A stretch of 64,000 nt of DNA from Apoda limacodes (Eukaryota; Arthropoda; Insecta; Lepidoptera; Limacodidae): contig OX291557.1 of the NCBI GenBank assembly GCA_946406115.1, positions 22,972,501-23,036,500 of the forward strand. The letters are read 5' to 3'. Of this stretch, positions 32,280-44,569 are shown piece after piece; the stretch's first letter is position 1, and each line of letters opens with the position of its first letter. A program made the position numbers and the translations under genes. The notes under the pieces are model-generated. The model did not search any database. It was not told where the DNA came from and saw only the letters and a program-made list of their open reading frames with translations.

Positions 32280-33080
32280 ATCTGTTCAGTGACTTTGAAG
32301 TCACACCAAGCAATCACTGTTTCACAGTCTGACGGTATTGCCCGTTTCGTAAAATTTAAAAAATACTTTGTTTTATAATGTAAAAAAAAATATTTGACTC
32401 AACTAGTCTGTACTAATGAAAAATTACAATGCAATTAAAAGTGGTGTAAGATAAAATAGTGCCGATTAACAAACACCCATACCATCAAACTGTAATATCA
32501 CAAGAAGTATCTGGTAAAATTATAATTACCTACGGCTTTGATGATAACCCTGCGATATACACATAGCTAAGTCTTAGCTTTGTGGATGGGTATAAAAACA
32601 GTCATGTACGCAGTCTTCTGCGTATTAATTCTTATACTATGCATATACACATTTATAATTAATAATCTACCTAGCAAAAAATATAATACATTAGTATATA
32701 CCAATGCACTATAATTACATTTCAAATCCTGTCTCTTGCCTACTAACCATATGGTTGTAACTCTCTGTGCAGCAAAAGAGACATTAAAAGCAGACCAAGT
32801 AATCACTATTCTACAATCTGACGGTGTTGTCCATTTAGTCAAATAATAAAAAACACTGTTTTTTTAGTATAAATTTATGTATGACTAGTTGTGTAATGGA
32901 AAATTACAATATAATTAAAAGTGATCTTAAATATTGTATAAAATGGAGCTGATTAACAAACACCTATACCATCAAACTGTAATATCATTAATAGTGTCTA
33001 GTTAATTTTTTTTTTAGTTACCTTTGGCTTTGATAGTAATATCCCTGCGATATACACAATAAAGCTTGAAGTATATTATA
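32280..33080. repeat. Dispersed repeat family X, second half, two units
   Basis: Shares CAGTCTGACGGT-TTGCCC, CTTAGCTTTGTGGATGGGTA, ATGTACGCAGTCTTCTGCG and CTCTCTGTGCAGCAAAAG with 15560-16490. The 91-codon minus-strand frame here matches one at 15879-16319, which shows that it is repeat-derived rather than a gene. Confidence 0.65.
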
Positions 33081-33359
33081 TTTTTTTAGCAATAATAAAG
33101 TGTATGGTTTTCCTAATTTCAGTGGGTCAGTTGGTTGCGGCTAAAACGCTTCTTTAAATACAATTTAAGTTGGCAATATGAATAATTTCTTCGTCAAGGC
33201 GACGCTACACCATAATGTAAAACGGACTGTGCTTCATGGGATTCAAATTTAAAAATAAACGACAATTCTTCACACGATGATACACTACATTAGAAATTGA
33301 CACTTTCAGTGGTTTCTGGTTTTTCTAGACATTCGTAATAAACAACTTTTAATACTATT

Positions 33360-33740
33360 TCCAATATTCTAAATTTGTCTTTTGCTGATCGTTCATGGAG
33401 CCAAGCAATTCTTCCTATCAAATTTGGCGGACTAGGTATACGAACAACGTCGAGCTTGTCTCTCCCAGCAACTTTCCCCTGTCGCATGTTAGCAGTTCCT
33501 GAAAAAGAGCTAGGACATTGCTTGCACGCTCTGCCTTTGTCAAATTTATGCACTCCTTGGACCCAGACACATTGCGAATCTCAATTTGTTTGCGTCTCGG
33601 TGTAAAGGTCTGCGAAGCTCACTGCTGTCAATGTGGGCATAGAGTAGACGAGCAAGGCTCTCATGGCCTCTCCTGTCGAAAAATTGCTGGTGCTCTTAAC
33701 GACCTTATCCGAAGAGACCTTCCACCGCCTTAGTTCCTGC
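33360..33740 (+). pseudogene. C-terminal LINE fragment with cysteine-rich region
   Basis: Encodes SWSQAILPIKFGGLGIRTTS, then in another frame [20 protein letters not shown] and [12 protein letters not shown]. This WLQA-LP-KFGGLGIR plus C-x-C/HGLSC pattern is typical of the C-terminus of an insect non-LTR retrotransposon. A frameshift near 33590 separates the two parts. Confidence 0.7.
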
Positions 33741-33882
33741 TGTTTAAGAGCCTTATGGGCTTTTCAGAGACGATGGTAGAGGCCTGATGGAGCAACTTTA
33801 GTGTCATGGAGTCTTGGACGTGCTTTGGTGTAAGACGCTACTTGTGTTGACACACTTGCTCCGTCCCGACCGTCTTAAACCA

Positions 33883-34060
33883 CTAAGGTGGCAAACAAGC
33901 TTACGGTCCGCCTGATGGTAGCCGTTGCCTATAGACGCTTGCAACACCAGGGATATCACTCGCGCGTTGCCGACCCTTCAAAAATCTGATAACTTCTTTC
34001 TTGAAGAACCCCATACTGTAGTCCTTAGAGAAAACCTTGGCAGGGAGCTCATTCCACGTG
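33883..34060 (-). repeat. Short copy of the LINE 3' end
   Basis: Shares CTTACGGTCCGCCTGATGG, CGCGCGTTGCCGACCC and GAACCCCATACTGTAGTCC with 21255-21450 and 46015-46200. Only the 3' part is present. Confidence 0.65.
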
Positions 34061-34291
34061 TTGGTGCCAACGGAGCCCAATTACTAAGCCTACACTGTCT
34101 GTCTGTCTGTTTGACAATTAAAGGGCTCTGTCTTTTAGACCGAAATAGGTAAAAACCCGCAATTTTTAGGGAATATGTGTATAATGGCAGACTTTCTAAC
34201 AAATAATAAGGAGGGACCGATAAAAGAAACACGTCTTAGTTGTTTTCACCCTATCGTAAAAACAGTAACACATACAAGCTTGACCCGCGCT

Positions 34292-37005
34292 TGTGTCTGG
34301 GGCTATGTCGACTCACGCTTGACCAAAACTACTGCGTGACGTCACAGTGGCTCCTGTGTATAACTTGTCTCTAGTTTTGTTATGTAATTACATCATTATC
34401 GTAATGGGTTATCATGTTTTTCCCCGTTCATAATAAAGTTATTCCTATTTAATTACAATGATGTTGGTGGTGACATTCCAAAAACTAGTCCCCCCGAGGG
34501 TGTATCTCAAGATTTTAGGGGTGTGTCCACTCACGCTTTACAAAAACAACCTGGAGACGTGTCGGTTCACGCTTGATATGACTTGACATGTTATACCTAC
34601 AGAAAATCTTCAATTCAAGTCGGTCGAAGTTTAAAGAGAAAAGCTGATAATAGTGTTAAAGATTTACAACTAGCATTGACGTCATCATGATGTGTCAAAT
34701 ATGTGATTGAACCTGTAGGTTAAGCAAAGATTCTATGCTCAGCACTTACGATCTAAGAAACACAAATAGAAATGTCTTATTCTTAATCATAATTTACTTT
34801 ATGTGTCTGTTATATCACTCGTGAAGTATTTATAGCATCAATTGAAGAATCAATACTATTTTATTATTCATGCAGATTTTGATCAGGAAACAAAAGATAT
34901 TAAAAAATTCTTTTGAATTTTTAAATTTGACTATTAGGAATTGGATAAAAAATGGTGAATTAGAAAATTATTCAGAACCTTTAAGTGATGACATTAAAAA
35001 TAAAATGTGTAATGACACATAATGATTTAGAAAATAAAAGAAAATGTAGACCTTAAAAAAAAAAAAAAAAAAAAAAAACAGTTTTTAGAAATGCATGTTA
35101 ATAAGTTTAATCCCTTACGGGGATCTTCGTATATTTGTAAAAAAGAACGATCAACAATGTTTTAAGAGGACTATATCCTGCAAATACACATTCCGATAGG
35201 GTATCATCATACTTGAGGCATTAAAATAAACTAACGTTTAAAAATATTCAGTTCCCAATCAAATTATCTGATATACCCAAGGTAGAAAAACAAAATGACA
35301 TTAGCATTAATATGTTTGAATTAGAGTTTAACAAAGAAAAAAAAACTTTACAAAATGTTCTAATTAATTACAAATTAACTTATATTTTTAAACAACGGTT
35401 GGAATGGTCATTATTGTATTTATCACGCTTGGTAAATAAACAAATAACAAATTGAAATGACACTATTCATATCTGGGACGGTTGCCGTAACTATTTTTAA
35501 TCTAAAGTTAATTTAATTAATCACCAGAAACATGACTGTGCTCAAATTTTTACTGAATAACTAGGAATTCATAAAAAAGAAAAATATTGGTTTAATAGGG
35601 GAAACAAATAATGATGAAATCTATTTTGATAAATTTCAAAGAATATTAAAATTACATTTTATAATATATGCAGACTTTGTAGCTCATTTAAAACCCGTCA
35701 CCTATTGTGTCCCTGATCCATCGAAGTCATATACGTAAACAATACATGAACATGTAGTTTGTTCTTATGGATAATATATAAAATGTTCATATGATGATAA
35801 ACTGTCTATATACAGAACATACTCAGAGCCTAATTGTACAAAAATGTTTACGGAAAGCATTAACAAAGATATTAGCAATATACATAGGATAAATTGTTTT
35901 CAAAAATGTCCACTTTCTTTAACTAATGAAGAGAAGGAATCTATAAGGAAATCGCAATTATGTTATATTAGGTGATGAAATCACAGTAGACTATGACTGG
36001 AATACTAGTAATTTTAGAGGTGTTAGTCACGAACTATTTAGTAGCACAAAGTATCGTGTTCCATTTTTCATTCCTATTCTATTTCACAATCTAAACAATT
36101 ATGATGCTCATTTTATTGTTCATGCTTTGAATTTTAAAGATTGAGAAATAAAAATAATTCCGCAAAATAAGTAAAAATATAATTCATTCTCATGTAAACC
36201 TAATATGTCGTATAGTTCATTTGCGGTTTTTAGATTATTTTTAATTTATGATCTACTAGAGTTTAGATATATAGAATATTATATAAAGACCAATTTGCAG
36301 AATTAAGAAATCAATTACAAACGAATTTTAATAAACTTATTAGGAAAGGTGTTTTTCTTCATGAATTTGTTAATTCTTATGAGTCCTTAAAAATTACATC
36401 TCTTCCAAATCAAGACGCTTTCTTTAACTCTTTAATACCAGTGTATCAAATTATAATTATAAACATGCTCAAAACGATGTCAGCCCAATTTAAATGTAAA
36501 AATATGTTGGAATATTCCAATCTATATTTAAGAACTTATGTAATGCTACTCACTGATATTTCTGATAACTTTAGAATTTTTATATCTAATGTGATATAAT
36601 TGTAATTATTTATTTTCTTCTTTTTACACTAAGCTGTACACCTATCTATAATATATTTTTGCCACGGAAAATGAGCTCTATTTTAAAATTAACCTGTAAC
36701 CTTAAGTACCCTGAACATTTACATGATCTTAATTCAGATTTACCTTTATGCCCTGAAAAACATTGTAAACGATTACAATAAAGATAAGAAATTAGTATCA
36801 AAGTTTTATAATAAAACTAAAATATAATTTACTATAGAAATCTCAAACAATGTTTACAACTTACTATGAAGTTAATTAGGGTTCATAGAGTTTTACAGTT
36901 TAAGCATAGTCCTTAGTTGAAATATATATAGATTTAAATACACAAGTAAGAACTACAGCTAAAAGTGACTGAAAAAGATTTTTATAAATAATACATTCTT
37001 TGGTA
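34292..37005 (+). repeat. Left arm of a giant palindrome (palindrome 1)
   Basis: Reverse-complement match to 38038-40752, with the two arms of almost equal length (2714 and 2715 bp). I compared several blocks across the arm and saw only isolated base differences and small indels. The outer end holds copies of a short motif (CTCACGCTTGACC type, at 34307, 34525 and 34561). A run of about 22 A at about 35055-35080 is mirrored as T at about 39968-39986. Confidence 0.9.
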
Positions 37006-37440
37006 AGTCTGTAGACTCTCGAAATACTTCACCATTGTAATACGCAAGTTTCGTTTTATTAAAGTTTAATTATAAAGTAACCATAAATGTTATCACTAAG
37101 ATAGTCTGAAGTATCGAAAAAAAAATCTAAGTCAGATTTTACATCATTATAAAAATTATCTGTAAATACATATTAAACGAAGCTACCCGTATCAGGGTAT
37201 TATAACTTGACACTATTATCTTATTTTTTTGTGCATGGTATAATAATGAAAGTTATACATCAAAATTTTTATATTTCCAATATACAAAATCGTAACAAGT
37301 ATTTCGAGAGTCCTACAGAATTCTCAAAAATTAATAAAACTTGTTGTAGACTTATAATTGCTTGAAGTAATTACCGAATCTAAAGATTTCAAAAAAGTGA
37401 GACAAAAAAAAAGAGATTTATTTGGAGAACTAAATAATAA
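34900..37440 (+). pseudogene. Relic Polinton-type DNA polymerase B in the palindrome arm
   Basis: Many-times broken but ordered remnants of a second, diverged PolB: N-terminal HVNKFNPLRGSSYI (about 35095), an Exo I-like FIIYADFVAHLKP (about 35660, usual Glu lost), Exo II FHNLNNYDAHFIV (about 36080-36120) and FVNSYESLKITSLPNQ (about 36365). Next come LRTYVMLLTDISDNFR at the Exo III position (about 36530), LPLCPEKHC (about 36745), HRVLQFKHSP (about 36890) and the motif B neighbourhood just before 37005. The frame changes repeatedly and stops abound, so no product is possible. The right arm carries the same relic on the minus strand. It differs clearly from the Maverick PolB at 8284-11829 and is far older. 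Confidence 0.75.
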
Positions 37441-38037
37441 CAATTATATCACATTAGATATAAAAAATTCTAAAGTTATCAGAAATATCAGTGAGTCGCA
37501 TTACATAAGTTCTTAAATATAGATTGGAATATTCCAACATATTTTAACATTTAAATTGAGCTGACATAACAAATTCATGAAGAAAAACACCTTTCCTAAT
37601 AAGTTTATTAAAATTCGTTTGTAATTGATTTCTTATTTCTGCAAATTGGTCTTTATATAATATTCTATATATCTAAACTCTAGTAGATCATAAATTAAAA
37701 ATAATCTAAAAACCGCAAATGAACTATACGACATATTAGGTTTATTTGAGAATGAACTATATTTTTACTTATTTTGCGGAATTCTTTTTATTTCTCAATC
37801 TTTAAAGTAATTGCCGAATCTAAAGTTTTCAAGAAAAGTGTGACAAAAAAGAGATTTATTTGGAGAACTAAAAGTCTACAACAAATTTTTTTTAATTTTT
37901 TTGTGTAAAATAGTATGTTTCACACTTCGAATTCTGCACGTGAACTATTTACATTTGTGAGACATAGACACGACTTATAATTCTCTAAATAAATATCTTT
38001 TTTTCACAAATACACGTTTTTCAACATTTTCCATATT
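37006..38037. other. Spacer of palindrome 1 with nested duplicated segments
   Basis: The two arms stop matching at CATTCTTTGGTAA. Inside the spacer, 37433-37805 is a direct copy of 38434-38906 with about 110 bp deleted. A 70-bp block (AATTACCGAATCTAAAG ... TTTATTTGGAGAACTAAA) at about 37365 recurs at about 37806. The left part continues the plus-strand PolB relic, the right part the minus-strand one. Confidence 0.7.
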
Positions 38038-40752
38038 TTACCAAAGAATGTATTATTTATAAAAATCTTTTTCAGTCACTTTTAGCTGTAGTTCTTACTT
38101 GTGTATTTAAATCTATATATATTTCAACTAAGGACTATGCTTAAACTGTAAAACTCTATGAACCCTAATTAACTTCATAGTAAGTTGTAAACATTGTTTG
38201 AGATTTCTATAGTAAATTATATTTTAGTTTTATTATAAAACTTTGATACTAATTTCTTATCTTTATTGTAATCGTTTACAATGTTTTTCAGGGCATAAAG
38301 GTAAATCTGAATTAAGATCATGTAAATGTTCAGGGTACTTAAGGTTACAGGTTAATTTTAAAATAGAGCTCATTTTCCGTGGCAAAAATATATTATAGAT
38401 AGGTGTACAGCTTAGTGTAAAAAGAAGAAAATAAATAATTACAATTATATCACATTAGATATAAAAATTCTAAAGTTATCAGAAATATCAGTGAGTAGCA
38501 TTACATAAGTTCTTAAATATAGATTGGAATATTCCAACATATTTTTACATTTAAATTGGGCTGACATCGTTTTGAGCATGTTTATAATTATAATTTGATA
38601 CACTGGTATTAAAGAGTTAAAGAAAGCGTCTTGATTTGGAAGAGATGTAATTTTTAAGGACTCATAAGAATTAACAAATTCATGAAGAAAAACACCTTTC
38701 CTAATAAGTTTATTAAAATTCGTTTGTAATTGATTTCTTAATTCTGCAAATTGGTCTTTATATAATATTCTATATATCTAAACTCTAGTAGATCATAAAT
38801 TAAAAATAATCTAAAAACCGCAAATGAACTATACGACATATTAGGTTTACATGAGAATGAATTATATTTTTACTTATTTTGCGGAATTATTTTTATTTCT
38901 CAATCTTTAAAATTCAAAGCATGAACAATAAAATGAGCATCATAATTGTTTAGATTGTGAAATAGAATAGGAATGAAAAATGGAACACGATACTTTGTGC
39001 TACTAAATAGTTCGTGACTAACACCTCTAAAATTACTAGTATTCCAGTCATAGTCTACTGTGATTTCATCACCTAATATAACATAATTGCGATTTCCTTA
39101 TAGATTCCTTCTCTTCATTAGTTAAAGAAAGTGGACATTTTTGAAAACAATTTATCCTATGTATATTGCTAATATCTTTGTTAATGCTTTCCGTAAACAT
39201 TTTTGTACAATTAGGCTCTGAGTATGTTCTGTATATAGACAGTTTATCATCATATGAACATTTTATATATTATCCATAAGAACAAACTACATGTTCATGT
39301 ATTGTTTACGTATATGACTTCGATGGATCAGGGACACAATAGGTGACGGGTTTTAAATGAGCTACAAAGTCTGCATATATTATAAAATGTAATTTTAATA
39401 TTCTTTGAAATTTATCAAAATAGATTTCATCATTATTTGTTTCCCTATTAAACCAATATTTTTCTTTTTATGAATTCCTAGTTATTCAGTAAAAATTTGA
39501 GCACAGTCATGACATTTCTGGTGATTAATTAAATTAACTTTAGATTAAAAATAGTTACGGCAACCGGCCCAGATATGAATAGTGTCATTTCAATTTGTTA
39601 TTTGTTTATTTACCAAGCGTGATAAATACAATAATGACCATTCCAACCGTTGTTTAAAAATATAAGTTAATTTGTAATTAATTAGAACATTTTGTAAAGT
39701 TTTTTTTTCTTTGTTAAACTCTAATTCAAACATATTAATGCTAATGTCATTTTGTTTTTCTACCTTGGGTATATCAGATAATTTGATTGGGAACTGAATA
39801 TTTTTAAACGTTAGTTTATTTTAATGCCTCAAGTATGATGATACCCTATCGGAATGTGTATTTGCAGGATATAGTCCTCTTAAAACATTGTTGATCGTTC
39901 TTTTTTACAAATATACGAAGATCCCCGTAAGGGATTAAACTTATTAACATGCATTTCTAAAAACTGTTTTTTTTTTTTTTTTTTTTAAGGTCTACATTTT
40001 CTTTTATTTTCTAAATCACTATGTGTCATTACACATTTTATTTTTAATGTCATCACTTAAAGGTTCTGAATAATTTTCTAATTCACCATTTTTTATCCAA
40101 TTCCTAATAGTCAAATTTAAAAATTCAAAAGAATTTTTTAATATCTTTTGTTTCCTGATCAAAATCTGCATGAATAATAAAATAGTATTGATTCTTCAAT
40201 TGATGCTATAAATACTTCACGAGTGATATAACAGACACATAAAGTAAATTATGATTAAGAATAAGACATTTCTATTTGTGTTTCTTAGATCGTAAGTGCT
40301 GAGCATAGAATCTTTGCTTAACCTACAGGTTCAATCACATATTTGACACATCATGATGACGTCAATGCTAGTTGTAAATCTTTAACACTATTATCAGCTT
40401 TTCTCTTTAAACTTCGACCGACTTGAATTGAAGATTTTCTGTAGGTATAACATGTCAAGTCATATCAAGCGTGAACCGACACGTCTCCAGGTTGTTTTTG
40501 TAAAGCGTGAGTGGACACACCCCTAAAATCTTGAGATACACCCTCGGGGGGACTAGTTTTTGGAATGTCACCACCAACATCATTGTAATTAAATAGGAAT
40601 AACTTTATTATGAACGGGGAAAAACATGATAACCCATTACGATAATGATGTAATTACATAACAAAACTAGAGACAAGTAGTAAAGACAAGGAGCCACTGT
40701 GACGTCACGCAGTAGTTTTGGTCAAGCGTGAGTCGACATAGCCCCAGACACA
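38038..40752 (-). repeat. Right arm of palindrome 1, with mirrored PolB relic
   Basis: Reverse complement of 34292-37005. The polymerase remnants read on the minus strand from about 40150 toward 38038, so the two C-termini face the centre. Motif copies at 40455-40520 and 40720-40740 mirror those of the left end. A local rearrangement near 40675 (AAGTAGTAAAGACAAGG) differs from the left arm. Confidence 0.9.
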
Positions 40753-41040
40753 GGGGTGGTTTTGAGAGTGGTCAAGCGCGAGTCGTGCGGGGCAGAAAAG
40801 TTTTTAGGTGAGGGGTTGGGGTTTGAGGGTAGTGAGCCAGAACCAACGATGTTTTGAGAGTGGTCAAGCGCGAGTCGTGCGGGGCAGAAAAGTTTTTAGG
40901 TGAGGGGTTGGGGTTGGAGGGTAGTGAGCCAGAACCAACGATGTTTTGAGAGTGGTCAAGCGCGAGTCGCCACACCCCAGACACAGTGGTTTTGAGAGTG
41001 GTCAAGCGCGAGTCGTGCGGGGCAGAAAAAGTGCGCCAGA
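40753..41040. repeat. 95-bp tandem repeats adjoining palindrome 1
   Basis: Four successive units begin with TTTTGAGAGTGGTCAAGCGC and carry GAGTCGTGCGGGGCAGAAAA; the first two are about 95 bp, the last two shortened. The core GTCAAGCGCGAGTCG is a variant of the motif at the palindrome ends (GTCAAGCGTGAGTCGAC). The third unit repeats CACCCCAGACACAG, the sequence found at the palindrome border. Confidence 0.85.
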
Positions 41041-41089
41041 ACCAACGAATCCCCTCTACTATAGTATAAATAATAAAAACCGGCCAAGT

Positions 41090-41330
41090 TGGGGACGGGC
41101 TTGAGCCATAACTATCTTAAATTACCGTTTTATTTAACAATTACTAAGAGAAACAGTAACACATTTGTTTGTTGGGAACGATATTCAAAGTGAAGCGACG
41201 TCGCAGGCATGGTCAGTAATTTGATGGGTGACCGCTTAGCAGCACACATTTTGTTTGGGTTCGTAAAATACGTAAATGGTGTTACGGAACCCTCGGTGCG
41301 TGAGTCCAACTGGCACTTAGCCAGTATGAT
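41090..41330. repeat. Fragment of a lepidopteran interspersed repeat
   Basis: Begins ACCGGCCAAGTTGGGGACGG and ends GTTACGGAACCCTCGGTGCG followed by CTGGCACTTAGCCAGT, the diverged terminus also seen at 22265. Non-coding. Confidence 0.5.
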
Positions 41331-41675
41331 ATATTAGTATAGAAAGGATTGTTGATCATCATATTAATGGGATAGCACGTTGTCACTATGATCGCCAAAA
41401 AGTCAAATGGGATCTAAATGCTCCAGCAGCAGTTGAGATGCAAAACAAACTCCACGACAAACTTTACAGTTCCATGAGATATGAAAAATTCCCTTCATCG
41501 TGCTAAATATGGCACTGATTAAACAATATGCTCAAGTGATGACGTGCAGCTTCTGTTCACTACTAGATAAGATTAGGAGCAGAGATTTCTAGTAAACAAT
41601 AAGTAAAAGACGGATAAGTGCAAATTATAAGTTTATTGTCCTAGTGTAGAGTGTCCATTCATGTCAATGTGGGTC

Positions 41676-44319
41676 TCAACCCTTGTGTCCGGGACCCTTG
41701 GGGCTGGGGCCGCTTTTGTCAGAGGTTTCCACGGAGTCTAGAACATAAAGAAAAATATTAACATTACAATAGAAAACTTTTCATGCCTCAACTGTTTTAG
41801 AAATTGTTTGATCTGTCGGTTGAACATTTGTCGACACCTAATTATTATTAGTCACGGAGCAATACAAATCATTTATTTTTAAGTTATTGTTCTCTCATCA
41901 ACAAAAAAGTAAATTTAAGCGAAATAGCTCGTTACATAAAGGTATTTTTTTAATTCATATATTTTATTTTGGCTGTGTTTTTTTTGTGAGTTTTTGTTAG
42001 TTAAAAGTGATCTTAGACTTAGACTTGGGAACTGACCTGAGTCACTGGAAGACAATTCGCTGGTGTCAGTGGAGTCCGAGGTAGTGTCTGCGCTGGAGTC
42101 CGTGGCCGTAGTGTCTGCGCTGGAGTCCGTGGCCGTAGTGTCTGCGCTGGAGTCCGTGGCCGTAGTGTCTGCGGTGGAGTCCGTGGCCGTAGTGTCTGCG
42201 CTGGAGTCCGTGGCCGTAGTGTCTGCGCTGGAGTCCGTGGCCGTAGTGTCTGCTGTGGAGTCCGTGGCCGTAGTGTCTGCGGTGGAGTCCGTGGTCGTAG
42301 TGTCTGCGGTGGAGTCCGTGGCCATAGTGTCTGCGGTGGAGTCCGTGGGCGTAGTGTCTGCGGTGGAGTCCGTGGGCGTAGTGTCTGCGGTGGAGTCCGT
42401 GGTCGTAGTGTCTGCGGTGGAGTCCGTGGCCATAGTGTCTGCGGTGGAGTCCGTGGTCGTAGTGTCTGCGGTGGAGTCCGTGGCCGTAGTGTCTGCGGTG
42501 GAGTCCGTGGGCGTAGTGTCTGCGGTGGAGTCCGAGGTGTCGTCTGAGGTTGTATTGTCTGAAGTGGTGTCGTCTGAGGTAGAATCCGCGGTAGTGTCTG
42601 CGGTGGTGTCCGTGTCCGTAGTGTCTGCGTTGGAGTCCGTGGGCGTAGTGTCTGCGGTGGAATCTGTGGGCGTAGTGTCTGCGGTGGAGTCCGTGGGCGT
42701 AGTGTCAGCGGTGGAGTCCGTGGGCGTAGTGTCTGCGGTGGAGTCCGTGGCCGTAGTGTCTGCGGTGGAGTTCGAGGTGTCGTCTGAGGTTGTGTTGTCT
42801 GAAGTGGTGTCGTCTGAGGTAGAGTCCGCGGTAGTGTCTGCGGTGGAGTCCGTGGCCGTAGTGTCTGCGGTGGAGTCCGTGGGCGTAGTGTCTGCGGTGG
42901 AGTCCGTGGCCGTAGTGGTTTCTTCTTCAGCGATGGCGGTGGAGTCCGAGGTGTCGCCTGAGGTTGTTTCGCCTGAGGTTGTTTCGTCTGAGGTGGTGTC
43001 GTCTGAGGTTGTTTTGTCTGAAGTGGTGTCGTCTAAGGTAGAGTCCGCGGTAGTGTCTGCGGTGGAGTCCGTGGGCGTAGTGTCTGCGGTGGAGTCCGTG
43101 GCCGTAGTGTCTGCGGTGGAGTCCGCGGCCGTAAAGTCCGAGGTGTCGCCTGAGGTGGTGTCATCTGAGGTTGTGTTGTCCGAGGTGGTGTCGTCTGAGG
43201 TAGAGTCCACGGTAGTGTCTGCGGTGGAGTCCGTGGCCGTAGTGTCTGCGGTGGAGTCCGTGACCGTAGAGTCTCCGGTGGAGTCCGTGGCCGTAGTATC
43301 TGTGGTGGAGTCCGTGGCCGTAATGGTTTCGTCTTCGGCGGTGGCGGTGGACACCATCACGAGTCCGACCTGAGAGCGTTAATTCAGTTTCAAAAACTTA
43401 ATAAATCATTAAAGGACTTAAGCATAATTTATACCTATCCTCGGTATAAATTGCCTGAAATCAGTTTGGTAACGTTTCAATAACGCATGATATCTAAGCG
43501 CATCCAACGATTGACTTAGTCTTACGGATATCAATCAATACTAATTTTATCTATCGTGCTTTTAGTGGAAAAGTAAAGTTAAACTTGTAGGAAATACTTA
43601 AAATTAAATACATTTATAAAACCTAATAATCAATATACAAATCATTATCGCCTAATGTCGTCCCGGCAGCATAAGCAGCAGTGTTTAGTTTTAGACACTT
43701 TTTTAGTTTGCTGGCGACACTTCTTTACCATTTAAAGTCTTAAAAGATATTTTATGAGGGACTGATAATCTAAATTCAGACCAGTCAGAAGTTGTTGTGT
43801 TAACATTGGTTCTTGGCATTGACTTCAAACTTCAGTAGTGTTCTCCTTCATATTCATAACCAATAAACTTATTTATGCTGCGCATGCAATAAAGAAATCA
43901 CACTGTTCGCCGATGTTGATACTGCAAAAACAGTGTATTTTAGTTATTTTCATTGGTTGACGTATCCTGTTTAATCGTATGGTAACACTGCAGATGCAAA
44001 TACAATACTTGGGTGGCAAAAAAATGCTATTCCCAGACTAGAATATTTATGAGAGATAAATTTAGAGAGATAGACATTTTAGTTCGCAGAATATTTTATG
44101 AAAACCTTTTATATGATCATAAAAATATTAGCTTTTGCAGCAAAAAAAGTTATGTTCATAAATATATACCACTGTTTTATAATAAGAACCACATTTATCA
44201 TATAGTTTCTAATATGTTAACAGCTCTTTATAGGTTAATTTAGATCATATATAAAAAAGTATAATAGTAAAAAAATAAAAACTTACCAGCAGAAAGAGTA
44301 GGTACAGTGAAGATTTCAT
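41676..44319 (-). CDS. Secreted Thr/Ser/Asp-rich repeat protein B (exons 44319-44287, 43369-42037, 41737-41676)
   Basis: Same three-exon plan as gene A. Exon 1 encodes [11 protein letters not shown] and ends at CTG/GTAAGT. Exon 2 opens after CTCTCAG with [11 protein letters not shown] and ends at TCAG/GTCAGT in phase 1. Exon 3 follows TTCTAG and encodes [20 protein letters not shown] and a stop. The product is about 475 residues with a signal peptide. The repeat here is a 9-residue unit of the TADTTATDS type (27 bp), interrupted by [14 protein letters not shown] blocks like those of gene A. No cysteine. Probably an extracellular mucin-like or fibrous protein; function unknown. The conserved signal peptide and terminal exon versus the changed repeat show that the middle exon evolves by repeat expansion. 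Confidence 0.85.
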
Positions 44320-44373
44320 GTTAAAGAATGAAGATGACTGCAAGATTGATTGAAAGTCGGTCGCTCCTTCCCT

Positions 44374-44390
44374 GTTATATACTACTTGCA
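44374..44390 (-). promoter_or_regulatory. TATA box of gene B
   Basis: TATATAAC on the minus strand about 55 bp upstream of the ATG at 44319, preceded by the same GGCGCTGCAAGTAG block as in gene A. Confidence 0.65.
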
Positions 44391-44569
44391 GCGCCGACGT
44401 TTTTGAAAATACACTTGAGTACACCGGAAGGAGAAAAGCAAATCGGAAATTAAAAAGTTAATACTATCTAAGTAAATAGAGCTTGTGAAGAACAAAATAA
44501 ATTCATCTGTTACCTACATTCAACACTGCAAATACGAGCAGCTGACATAATAATTATTTTAATCCAAAA

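Noticed and set aside
40772..41005. 77-codon minus-strand frame with a repeated Ser/Pro/His peptide
   Set aside because: Product of the 95-bp tandem repeat beside palindrome 1.
42063..43373. 436-codon plus-strand frame
   Set aside because: Antisense of the repeat exon of gene B, for the same reason.
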